A stretch of 13,197 nucleotides of DNA, taken from Actinomycetota bacterium (GTDB taxonomy: Bacteria; Actinomycetota; Humimicrobiia; Humimicrobiales; Humimicrobiaceae). Below, one piece after another: positions 7,901 through 13,197 of this stretch. The stretch is from contig JAQVJB010000051.1 of the NCBI GenBank assembly GCA_028695395.1, positions 1 through 13,197 on the forward strand, in the 5' to 3' direction. The first letter of the stretch is position 1. Every line of letters begins with the position of its first letter. The position numbers and the translations under genes were made by a program. The notes beneath the pieces were generated by a model. The model was not told the DNA's origin, did no database searches, and saw only the letters and a program-made list of their open reading frames with translations.

Positions 7901-9117
7901 GCTGGAAAGACAAACTGGTTTTATCAGTAATGGGTGGATATAATGTACTTGATTTAGAAACAGGGGAAATGATAAAACGTTTCGGAAGCGCTGAAGCGGC
8001 TTCAATTATTAATGGAATGGTGGTTATTAAAGACAGATTATTTACCATACATTCTGATGAAAGAGTACGTGTATGGGACCTGGCAAAAGATTACAGCAAA
8101 GTTTCGTTTGCAAATGCTTTTGGTATGCAGAAAATAATCGGTTCTAACGAAAAACTGCTTGCAACTTCATATCTTAAACCTGTAAATATTTATGATATAA
8201 CAACAGGAAAATGTATTACCAGGCTGGATGGTCACACAGCTTCACCAAATAAGGCGGTCTTTGACAGTGAACATATAATAACTGGTACTGCATCAGGAGA
8301 GATAAAGGTTTGGGAACAACAGTCCGGTAAATGCATACAAACAATGCAGGGGCCTTCCAGAAATCTGGGAAGCTTGGAGCTTTACAAGGAATATATTATA
8401 GCTGTCCCTTATTTTATAACAAGTGATACTGTTATGTTCTTTAATAAATACACCGGAGAGAATGTGCGTGAACTGCGGGGAATCCAGGCTGAAAAATCCA
8501 TTCTTTATAATGACATTCTGCTGATATATACAGGAACCGGAAAAGACAAACTTATAATAAAAACGGAAGCATTTGACTGCAATACAGGCGAACATAAATA
8601 TACACTTTCAAATGACATACTTGTCACATGGATAATAGTCGGAAACAGTCTTCTTACTGTACCGGTCAGCCTTGAGAAAAATATCCACATGTATGATATT
8701 GCATCCGGAAATGAAATTTCATGCTTTTCTGTCTCCGAGATTATAAGCAGTACTGCTGATAAAGACTATTTATATGTCAATAGCGCAAGGGTATATGAAG
8801 ATAAACTAGTAATGAATATTACGGACAAAAACAGGCACGTAATGACCATTGTCATAAAACTTCAGACCAGGAAGTTGTTATGCTCGTTTGATTCACATGA
8901 AGATACTGCAGCTTTGCTGGATGTAAAAAATGACATTATCCATACTGCCTCTGAAGACAAAACTATAAAGCTCTGGGATATTTCAGGAAAGTCCCTGGCA
9001 ATGTTCTATCCTGACTCCAAGCCGCAAAGCTTTTGTTCTGATGATGGTAATACAGTGATAATTGCTGATACCGAAAGCAGGATTCTGCAGTGGATGGCAA
9101 TTGAAAACCTTAAATAA
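4915..9117 (+). CDS. DUF4062-NACHT/STAND NTPase-WD40 protein, candidate defence sensor
   Basis: A 1400-residue multi-domain protein, likely a signal-transducing ATPase (STAND) that oligomerises on recognising an invader. Residues 5-about 240 match the DUF4062 pattern (VFISSTFNDMHAERDYL at 8-24; DLRWGIT at 47-53; SVTEIEIEHAL at 113-123), a module also found at the N-terminus of eukaryotic NWD1 and TEP1. A NACHT-type NTPase covers about 275-600: Walker A APAGLGKT at 304-311, Walker B IILIDG at 382-387, and NPLYLKVILSEL at 479-490, the proline-containing signature after the NTPase core. Residues 600-760 look helical. From 765 to the end come some 14-15 degenerate WD40 repeats; the clearest are TIRIWDGE (793-800), IKAWDL, IQLWDV, VRVWDL and, near the end, DKTIKLWDI. 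There is no signal peptide or membrane segment. AAGGG lies 8 bases before the ATG, and an in-frame stop at 4900-4902 excludes a longer start. The HD-RyR gene follows after 97 bp. CGN arginine codons are far commoner than in the flanking genes, suggesting transfer. Domain calls are firm; a role in anti-phage defence is inferred. Confidence 0.92.
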   Translation: MKWQNVYVFISSTFNDMHAERDYLVKNVFPELSEWCEKRKLNLVDIDLRWGITNADSEAKNTVLACLNNIDKCRPFFLCFLGQRRGWVPTQEDIGTTTIHKYPGIKPYIGKNSVTEIEIEHALLSPMRRLVDEMEEIPKSVEHALFFFRNDNFTFLLNDAQKKIYTNSAEKDKTVADNELENFKKKVRQYGGSITEYDCRWEKSIITTELISENAEAANGRLVDFTVCGNPLKDVIIDNLKAEIEKEFSDNTFTNIQTELEADLEQQAHFIDQNREGFIPREGDFDILDEYINGKSKGLLLLTAPAGLGKTMLLANYADKISGRKQKIYARFCGVSDMTSDTYSLWKSIFEEANIKVPPVPDELRLEIDRLLRELAEQGSCIILIDGINQLSNGFDMLTWMPRMLPEGMRLIISLKEDEISEPYIALLKNDSNVIQASVRPFTKDSDKLALITAFLEKYLKALDDEHISVICNLPSSENPLYLKVILSELRVFGAFKQLENAIRRFGKSPMDAFDSILERLEYDPACSAIEPKKAVPFLFGLLSCTRKGLSEDELTFCFIQEFAGISEDNIRNVIRLYIRQLRPFLARREGRTDFLYESFMLAAKNRYSSEIIHFHSCLARCFLSYADPGENFHFEGETARSFSELPYHMYNAGDSGTIERMLGDYRWIYSKTRMCGVFAVISDYEYVGGDNSEYNLRLIRDSLILSAHVLDEDYRQLPSQLWGRLADTNHEKIQDLLIAAKEQTKEIWLRPIHTCLNTPGGALLRMLAGHTGWINDMTAYGSSLITASWDKTIRIWDGETLLCKKILTGHKGIINTVAVHEDILFSYSENEKCIKAWDLKSFICIKDIDLSSFWDSSQMNGSFMGVYAGELFLRVKNKVLFFDIKSLGLARTIPWYEDGGIGSKIYSVLINDCFYSCWKMVGMIAQKNSKITVSNAATGEKTGFLEIGQVDFQHISDAGDNLLAVCAGSEIQLWDVKSGECKWNKNTFLGRYSVSWKDKLVLSVMGGYNVLDLETGEMIKRFGSAEAASIINGMVVIKDRLFTIHSDERVRVWDLAKDYSKVSFANAFGMQKIIGSNEKLLATSYLKPVNIYDITTGKCITRLDGHTASPNKAVFDSEHIITGTASGEIKVWEQQSGKCIQTMQGPSRNLGSLELYKEYIIAVPYFITSDTVMFFNKYTGENVRELRGIQAEKSILYNDILLIYTGTGKDKLIIKTEAFDCNTGEHKYTLSNDILVTWIIVGNSLLTVPVSLEKNIHMYDIASGNEISCFSVSEIISSTADKDYLYVNSARVYEDKLVMNITDKNRHVMTIVIKLQTRKLLCSFDSHEDTAALLDVKNDIIHTASEDKTIKLWDISGKSLAMFYPDSKPQSFCSDDGNTVIIADTESRILQWMAIENLK

Positions 9118-9164
9118 GATGGTGAAAGTATATTTTCTACATTATATTAGTGGTTGTGTAAAAA

Positions 9165-9191
9165 TTTTTAAGAAAAATCCGAGTTTTTAAG
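9165..9191 (+). repeat. Short direct repeat upstream of the HD-RyR gene
   Basis: TTTTTAAG occurs at 9165-9172 and 9184-9191, 19 bases apart, in the 97-bp gap between the two accessory genes. It could be a regulator site or merely AT-rich coincidence. No convincing terminator or promoter is seen in the gap, so cotranscription with the upstream gene is likely. Confidence 0.3.
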
Positions 9192-9214
9192 AGTATAGAA
9201 TAGAAAGGTAGCTA

Positions 9215-10960
9215 ATGAATAACTTACAAAAATATGTTAATCATTTTTTTGATGATCTGGAAGTATTTGAAGATGTTGCCAGAGGCCATGAATACAAAAC
9301 CTATATTCGCCAGGCTGTCCTTGAATTTCTTGAAAATGAATCAAAAAAAACTGCTTTTGCAGTCTATGAAGCCTTTTTTGACAGCTACCGCATTACTCTT
9401 AAAGGAGAAAAGAATCCTTTTATTGACCTCCTTGACATACTCCGTAACTATGAGGAAAACGCTGCTACTCTTATCGACAAGCAGAGAGACCATTATATAC
9501 ATTCAGTCAATGTTTTCATTCTTGGATTATGCATTTATATCAGCAATTCCAGCTATCGTTCCGTTTTCAACTCGGTGATTATGAATAAAAATGATTATTT
9601 GTATTCTTATGATACTAGACATGAAGAGTTTTTTTATCGCTGGGGCCTTTCTTCGCTTTTCCATGATGTAGGTTATCCGGTAGAAATAATTGGCAGACAG
9701 ATAAGCAAATTCATCGATTTTGCCACCTTAGCTGATGGCAGAATAGGAATGGTGAAGTCTCATCTGGAGTTCGATAATTTTGAAGTACTTAACTCAATAG
9801 CGGAAGTCGTACCCAAAAAAGAATTTATAAAATCTTATTTTGAAAAATATGATAGCTGTATATATGTAGATTTGTTAAAACCGATTGATTTGCTTGCCCA
9901 CAAGCTACATATTTCTCTTGGTGTAAATTTAAAAGAGATAAAAGATGCCCTGGACAATTTTGTTGTAGTTATGGCAAAAAGTGGTTTTATAGATCATGGC
10001 TATTATAGTTCTATAATTATCCTTAAATGGTACGGTTTTCTTATTCAAAGCTGCAATTACAAATATGAGTACTTTTTTTATCCGGTCCTTGATAGCGCAA
10101 GTGCAATCCTGCTTCATAATTATTATAAAAATGTAATCATGAAACCACCTTTTTCAAAAGAAAGACTTTCTCCTTACAAACACCCGATAGCATACTTGCT
10201 TATTCTTTGTGATGAACTTCAGGAATGGAACAGAGAAGCCTACGGAATAATAGACAAGAAATGCTCTCATGTTGCTGAGGCGGTTTTTATGGTCTCAGAC
10301 AAGCGTTTTGATATTACATATATTTCTAAAAAAGAAGAATTACCTATAGGATTTTCGGAAAAGAAAGAAGAACTTTTAAACAATCTCCTTGACATAAATT
10401 CTTTGTTTTCTGAAGGTTTTTCAGTAGGTTGCGAGGCAATGGACAGGCTCAGTTTATTATCGGGTGATTTGAAAAATGAAGACGAAATAACTCCCAGGCC
10501 TCTTCTTGACAATCTTGAGAAACTTGCGATTGCAATACATGATTTGTTTAATAAGAAACAGCTAGAAAGATATCCTGGAAAACCGCTGGAATATCCATCT
10601 TTTGCAGATCTTCCTGAAACATTAAAATATTCTAATTTGCGCCAGGCAAAAGGAATCACGGAAAAACTAAAAATGATTGGCTGTGAGATGAAACCAAAAG
10701 GAAGCATAGGGGAGACATTAAAAGAGATTCCTGAGGACCTTGTGGAAGCTCTTGCAGCGTTTGAGCATGAAGAATGGGTAAAGGAAAGAACAGGGAACGG
10801 GTGGAAATATGGCAGTAAGAAAGATATTGGGAAAAAGATAAGTCCTTACATTATAGAATATGAAAAGCTGCCGGGAGAAATAAAGGAACTTGACCGGGAC
10901 GTTATACGCAATATACCTGAATTACTTGAAATGATAGGAATGAGTATTTACAGGGGTTAA
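9215..10960 (+). CDS. HD-domain phosphohydrolase with C-terminal RyR domain, candidate effector or partner of the NACHT protein
   Basis: A 581-residue soluble protein. An HD-superfamily domain spans about 85-340: RDHYIHSVNVFILGL (91-105) gives the first histidine (H93 or H96), FHDVGYPVE (149-157) the H150-D151 pair, DHGYYSS (260-266) and LHNYYKN (300-306) further histidines, and LLILCDELQEWNRE (328-341) the distal aspartate D333. The metal-binding set looks complete, so hydrolysis of a nucleotide or phosphodiester is plausible; the substrate is not deducible. The C-terminus at about 455-580 resembles a ryanodine-receptor (RyR) repeat as found in bacterial proteins: LPETLKYSNLRQAKGI at 466-481, then FEHEEWVKERTGNGWKYG at 516-533, LPGEIKELDRDVIRNIPELL at 552-571 and a final GMSIYR. 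RyR modules have been noted in prokaryotic conflict systems, where nucleotide-ligand binding has been proposed. AAAGG lies 6 bases before the ATG. The gene follows the NACHT-WD40 gene by 97 bp on the same strand and shares its raised CGN arginine codon use (9 of 21), so the two are likely one operon and one acquired unit. Confidence 0.85.
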   Translation: MNNLQKYVNHFFDDLEVFEDVARGHEYKTYIRQAVLEFLENESKKTAFAVYEAFFDSYRITLKGEKNPFIDLLDILRNYEENAATLIDKQRDHYIHSVNVFILGLCIYISNSSYRSVFNSVIMNKNDYLYSYDTRHEEFFYRWGLSSLFHDVGYPVEIIGRQISKFIDFATLADGRIGMVKSHLEFDNFEVLNSIAEVVPKKEFIKSYFEKYDSCIYVDLLKPIDLLAHKLHISLGVNLKEIKDALDNFVVVMAKSGFIDHGYYSSIIILKWYGFLIQSCNYKYEYFFYPVLDSASAILLHNYYKNVIMKPPFSKERLSPYKHPIAYLLILCDELQEWNREAYGIIDKKCSHVAEAVFMVSDKRFDITYISKKEELPIGFSEKKEELLNNLLDINSLFSEGFSVGCEAMDRLSLLSGDLKNEDEITPRPLLDNLEKLAIAIHDLFNKKQLERYPGKPLEYPSFADLPETLKYSNLRQAKGITEKLKMIGCEMKPKGSIGETLKEIPEDLVEALAAFEHEEWVKERTGNGWKYGSKKDIGKKISPYIIEYEKLPGEIKELDRDVIRNIPELLEMIGMSIYRG

Positions 10961-11104
10961 TGATACAATAAGTTCTAAGTCTAGCTTTCTTAGCGTATCC
11001 TTGTAAAGGTAATGGATGATATATTTTTTAATTATAGATTATATTAATTTCAAATAACTGAAAAAATAAGATACTGAAAAGAATTAAAAGACTGGGGAAA
11101 AACT

Positions 11105-11551
11105 ATGGTTATGAAAATCAGGAAAGCTGATAAGAACGATCTGGCCGGCATACTCAGGCTTTACAGCCAGATGCATAATATCGAAGTGCCGGAAATAAGC
11201 GAAGAAATCGAGAAAGTATGGGAACGTATTCTTGATTATAAAGACCAACACGTAATTGTAGGCACGCTTAATGATAAGGTAATAGCAACCTGTGTGATAA
11301 TAATTGTCCCAAACCTTACTCATGAGCAAAGACCATATGCTCTTATTGAAAATGTGGTGACAGATGAAAATCACAGAAAAAAAGGTTTTGCTTCACAAAT
11401 CCTTGATTATGCAAAGAAAATAGCTATAAAAGAGAAATGTTATAAAATAATGCTGCTTACCAGCTCTAAAGAAGAGAGTGTATTGAGATTCTATGAAAAG
11501 GCAGGATATAATCGTAAAGATAAAACTGCATTTATTCAATGGCTTAATTAA
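11105..11551 (+). CDS. GNAT family N-acetyltransferase
   Basis: Predicted to transfer an acetyl group from acetyl-CoA to an amine; the substrate cannot be told. The 148-residue protein covers one GNAT fold (about 3-146). The acetyl-CoA pyrophosphate loop NHRKKGFASQIL at 89-100 fits the R/Q-x-x-G-x-A pattern (R91, G94, A96), preceded by the beta strand IENVVTDE. Motif B, VLRFYEKAGY, is at 126-135. GGGGA (11094-11098) precedes the ATG at 11105; an internal ATG at codon 3 is a possible alternative start. It stands alone, 144 bp after the HD-RyR gene and 200 bp before rpiB. Whether it belongs to the accessory pair or the chromosome is unclear; 2 of its 7 arginine codons are CGN, too few to decide. 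Confidence 0.93.
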   Translation: MVMKIRKADKNDLAGILRLYSQMHNIEVPEISEEIEKVWERILDYKDQHVIVGTLNDKVIATCVIIIVPNLTHEQRPYALIENVVTDENHRKKGFASQILDYAKKIAIKEKCYKIMLLTSSKEESVLRFYEKAGYNRKDKTAFIQWLN

Positions 11552-11591
11552 CTGCTATTAGCAGCTAACCAGGACTTAAAATTTTTTTAAG
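11548..11591 (+). terminator. Possible weak terminator after the GNAT gene
   Basis: A hairpin with CTGC (11552-11555) and GCAG (11561-11564), extended by TTA/TAA around one mismatch, overlaps the stop codon. It is followed by a second inverted repeat, CTTAAAA/TTTTAAG (11575-11581/11585-11591), containing a run of seven T. No single hairpin has both a strong stem and an adjacent T tract, so termination is only suggested. Confidence 0.3.
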
Positions 11592-11609
11592 GATTGTTGC
11601 TTCATAATT

Positions 11610-11642
11610 GATAATTTTACTTAAGCAATATTATCGATAATT
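11610..11642 (+). promoter_or_regulatory. Palindrome and direct repeat upstream of rpiB, possible operator
   Basis: A perfect 12-bp palindrome, ATTATCGATAAT, lies at 11630-11641, and its right half GATAATT (11636-11642) is repeated directly at 11610-11616, 26 bases upstream. A -10-like TATACT lies at 11668-11673 without a good -35 box. The arrangement could bind a dimeric regulator of rpiB, but AT-rich intergenic DNA yields such matches by chance. Confidence 0.25.
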
Positions 11643-11751
11643 ATGATTAGACCATTTTTTATTAAGTTATACTAAATTAATGGATTTTTCATTTTCTATT
11701 AGTTAAGATTAATTTTAAATTATCAAAGCTTGTTTTCCAGGAGAGTAAAGT

Positions 11752-12207
11752 ATGGATAAAAATAAAAAGATCTTTATTGGCTCTGATCATGCAGGATTTG
11801 AATTAAAAGAAAAAATAAAAGCCTTTCTTTTAAAGGAAGGTATTAAATTTGAAGATGTGGGAGCACCAAATTTTAACCCCAAGGATGATTATCCTGATTA
11901 TGCTGCCATGGTTGCAAAAAAAGTAGTTGAAAATAATGGAGCAGGAATTCTTATCTGTAACAGTGGGGTAGGAATGTGTATAACTGCTAATAAGATAAAG
12001 GGCATAAGAGCTGTCAATGCTTTTAATGTCGAGATTGCAGAGAAGTCCAGAATACACAATAATACAAATGTCCTTTGTCTGGGCCAGGATTTTATTGAAG
12101 AGGAACTTGCAAAGAAAATAGTAAAGATATGGCTTGAAACAGAATTTACAAGCGAAGAAAGACACCAGAGAAGAGTAGATAAGATAGCTGAATATGAGCA
12201 GGAATAA
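11752..12207 (+). CDS. rpiB: Ribose-5-phosphate isomerase B (RpiB/LacAB family)
   Basis: Interconverts ribose 5-phosphate and ribulose 5-phosphate in the non-oxidative pentose phosphate pathway; cytoplasmic. The 151-residue length is normal. Family landmarks are intact: IGSDHAG at 9-15, DYPDYA at 46-51, the active-site loop LICNSGVGM at 67-75 with C69 (matching the catalytic Cys of the E. coli enzyme) and S71, and H102 in IHNNTNVLCLG. The Cys form differs from the mycobacterial enzymes, which lack this Cys and use a Glu. A related LacAB or allose-6-phosphate isomerase role cannot be excluded. AGGAGAG (11739-11745) precedes the ATG. The ccdA-like gene begins 9 bp after the stop, so the two are likely cotranscribed. 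Confidence 0.96.
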   Translation: MDKNKKIFIGSDHAGFELKEKIKAFLLKEGIKFEDVGAPNFNPKDDYPDYAAMVAKKVVENNGAGILICNSGVGMCITANKIKGIRAVNAFNVEIAEKSRIHNNTNVLCLGQDFIEEELAKKIVKIWLETEFTSEERHQRRVDKIAEYEQE

Positions 12208-12216
12208 GAGGCTTAA

Positions 12217-12954
12217 GTGTTTGAAATAAGTATTCTCTCTGCATTTGCAGCAGGTTTTTTATCGTTTATATCACCTTGTATTTTACCGCTTGTACCGGTT
12301 TATATAAGTTTTATGTCCGCTAAAGTTGCATATGGGCAAAACAGGAATATGAAATTATCAGAAAGGATGTTCCTGCTTTTAAACAGTATATTTTTTGTAC
12401 TTGGATTTACAGTTGTTTTTGTGATACTAGGCTCAACAGCAACTTTTTTTGGAAGATTGCTTCAGCAGTATTCAAATATAATAGCCCGTGTGGGTGGAGC
12501 AGTACTTATCATATTCGGACTTCACTATATAGGTCTTTTTAAAATACCATTTTTAAACTTTGAAAAAAAATTAAACATTCCGGAAAGTGCTAAGTTCAAT
12601 TACCTGGGTTCTTTTCTTATAGGAATTATATTTGCATTCGGCTGGGTTCCCTGTGTCGGCATGATTCTTTCAGGGATTCTAATGATGGCAAGTAGACTTG
12701 ATACCTTATTTCAGGGGATAATGCTGCTAGTTGCATATTCGCTTGGACTTGGAATACCTTTTATTATATTCAGCGTGTTCATAAGTCTTTTTACGAAGTT
12801 TTTCAAAAGAATAAACAAGCATATGAGGATAATAATGATCATATCCGGTGTATTCCTCATACTGCTTGGTATTATATTTATAACCGGCAGTATGTTGAAG
12901 ACAGTCGGAATTATTACTAAGTATCTTCCATTTTTAAATAAATTTGCTTTTTAG
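12217..12954 (+). CDS. ccdA: CcdA/DsbD transmembrane family thiol-disulfide protein
   Basis: Predicted to carry reducing equivalents from cytoplasmic thioredoxin across the membrane to extracytoplasmic thiol proteins, as in cytochrome c maturation. The 245-residue protein is almost entirely membrane, with about six segments (roughly 6-33, 53-76, 85-108, 129-157, 165-192 and 203-226). Its only two cysteines are the expected redox pair: C21 in SFISPCILPLVP and C146 in FGWVPCVGMI. It matches the short CcdA form: no DsbD-like N- or C-terminal thioredoxin domains are present, and no thioredoxin-like or cytochrome-assembly (ResB/CcsA) partner is visible in the window, so the client is unknown. The GTG start lies 5 bases after GAGG (12208-12211) and only 9 bp after the rpiB stop, suggesting translational or transcriptional coupling. 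Confidence 0.93.
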   Translation: MFEISILSAFAAGFLSFISPCILPLVPVYISFMSAKVAYGQNRNMKLSERMFLLLNSIFFVLGFTVVFVILGSTATFFGRLLQQYSNIIARVGGAVLIIFGLHYIGLFKIPFLNFEKKLNIPESAKFNYLGSFLIGIIFAFGWVPCVGMILSGILMMASRLDTLFQGIMLLVAYSLGLGIPFIIFSVFISLFTKFFKRINKHMRIIMIISGVFLILLGIIFITGSMLKTVGIITKYLPFLNKFAF

Positions 12955-13003
12955 AAGATATTTTTTTATAAATTTATGCTATCATATTCTATTGTTTTTT
13001 TAG

Positions 13004-13009
13004 TATAAT
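13004..13009 (+). promoter_or_regulatory. Consensus -10 box upstream of tRNA-Ser(GCU)
   Basis: TATAAT lies 11 bases before the tRNA, the same spacing as the box before tRNA-Ser(UGA). No good -35 hexamer is found at the usual distance. The matched spacing at the two serine tRNAs supports both calls. Confidence 0.5.
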
Positions 13010-13020
13010 ATTCTTTCTAT

Positions 13021-13114
13021 GGAGGAGTGCAAGAGAGGCTGAATTGGGCCGCCTGCTAAGCGGTTAGGTGGGTGATTACCCGCCTCGAGGGTTCGAATCC
13101 CTCCTCCTCCGCCA
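13021..13114 (+). tRNA. tRNA-Ser, anticodon GCU
   Basis: The acceptor stem GGAGGAG (13021-13027) pairs fully with CTCCTCC (13104-13110), followed by discriminator G and encoded CCA at 13112-13114. The anticodon stem CCGC/GCGG encloses the loop CTGCTAA with GCT at 13055-13057, reading AGU and AGC. A long variable arm (around 13065-13086) confirms class II tRNA-Ser. The remaining 83 bases of the window show no gene. Confidence 0.97.
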
Positions 13115-13197
13115 TTTGTAGACATATAATTTGGACTTATGCTATTAGGACTTCCTGTGCCAGCAGGACTTATTATTTAGTCAATACTTATATTATT

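Noticed and set aside
9118..9214. Separate promoter for the HD-RyR gene
   Set aside because: TATAGA at 9195-9200 and TTGTGT at 9154-9159 are not at a workable spacing, so cotranscription with the NACHT gene is the simpler reading.
13092..13104. TTCGAATCCCTCC, also present in tRNA-Arg, as a possible right-hand attachment site of a large island
   Set aside because: The match is the T arm of tRNA-Ser(GCU), a part shared by many tRNAs, and it stops where the acceptor stems differ. It does not extend through the 24-bp repeat.

Overview
The window is about 13.2 kb of AT-rich bacterial chromosome with every supported gene on the + strand. It holds eight protein genes, three tRNAs and one small repeat-bounded element behind a tRNA. 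Two genes start with TTG (41, 3065) and one with GTG (12217). The order prephenate dehydratase, seryl-tRNA synthetase, tRNA-Ser resembles an arrangement seen in actinobacteria. With the low GC, this points to an uncultured low-GC lineage, possibly a deep-branching actinobacterium. That placement is inference, not a firm assignment.

Layout. 41-4336 is a housekeeping block: a membrane-anchored protein of unknown function with a C-terminal CARDB-like beta domain, a membrane-anchored M23 (LytM-type) cell-wall peptidase, prephenate dehydratase (pheA) and seryl-tRNA synthetase (serS). 4402-4641 holds tRNA-Ser(UGA) and tRNA-Arg(ACG). Behind tRNA-Arg lies an insertion of 167 bp ending in a second, exact 24-bp copy of the tRNA 3' end; it contains an 11-bp hairpin and a GC-richer segment that could fold. 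About 100 bp further on begins an accessory pair, 4915-10960: a 1400-residue DUF4062-NACHT/STAND-WD40 protein followed by a 581-residue HD-RyR protein. Downstream, 11105-13114 returns to ordinary genes: a GNAT acetyltransferase, ribose-5-phosphate isomerase B (rpiB), a CcdA-family thiol-disulfide membrane protein and tRNA-Ser(GCU).

The item of most interest is the accessory pair. Its architecture is that of a prokaryotic conflict (probably anti-phage) system: a long WD40 sensor array, a STAND NTPase switch and a DUF4062 N-terminal module in one protein, with a separate HD phosphohydrolase carrying a ryanodine-receptor-type (RyR) domain as the likely effector or nucleotide-handling partner. 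Foreign origin is supported by position (next to a tRNA with a duplicated 3' end) and by a hand count of arginine codons: CGN codons make up 20 of 35 in the first 607 residues of the NACHT gene and 9 of 21 in the HD-RyR gene, against 6 of 56 in the M23, pheA, serS, rpiB and ccdA genes. No integrase, transposase or second island boundary is visible. Its function as a defence system is inference from domain content.
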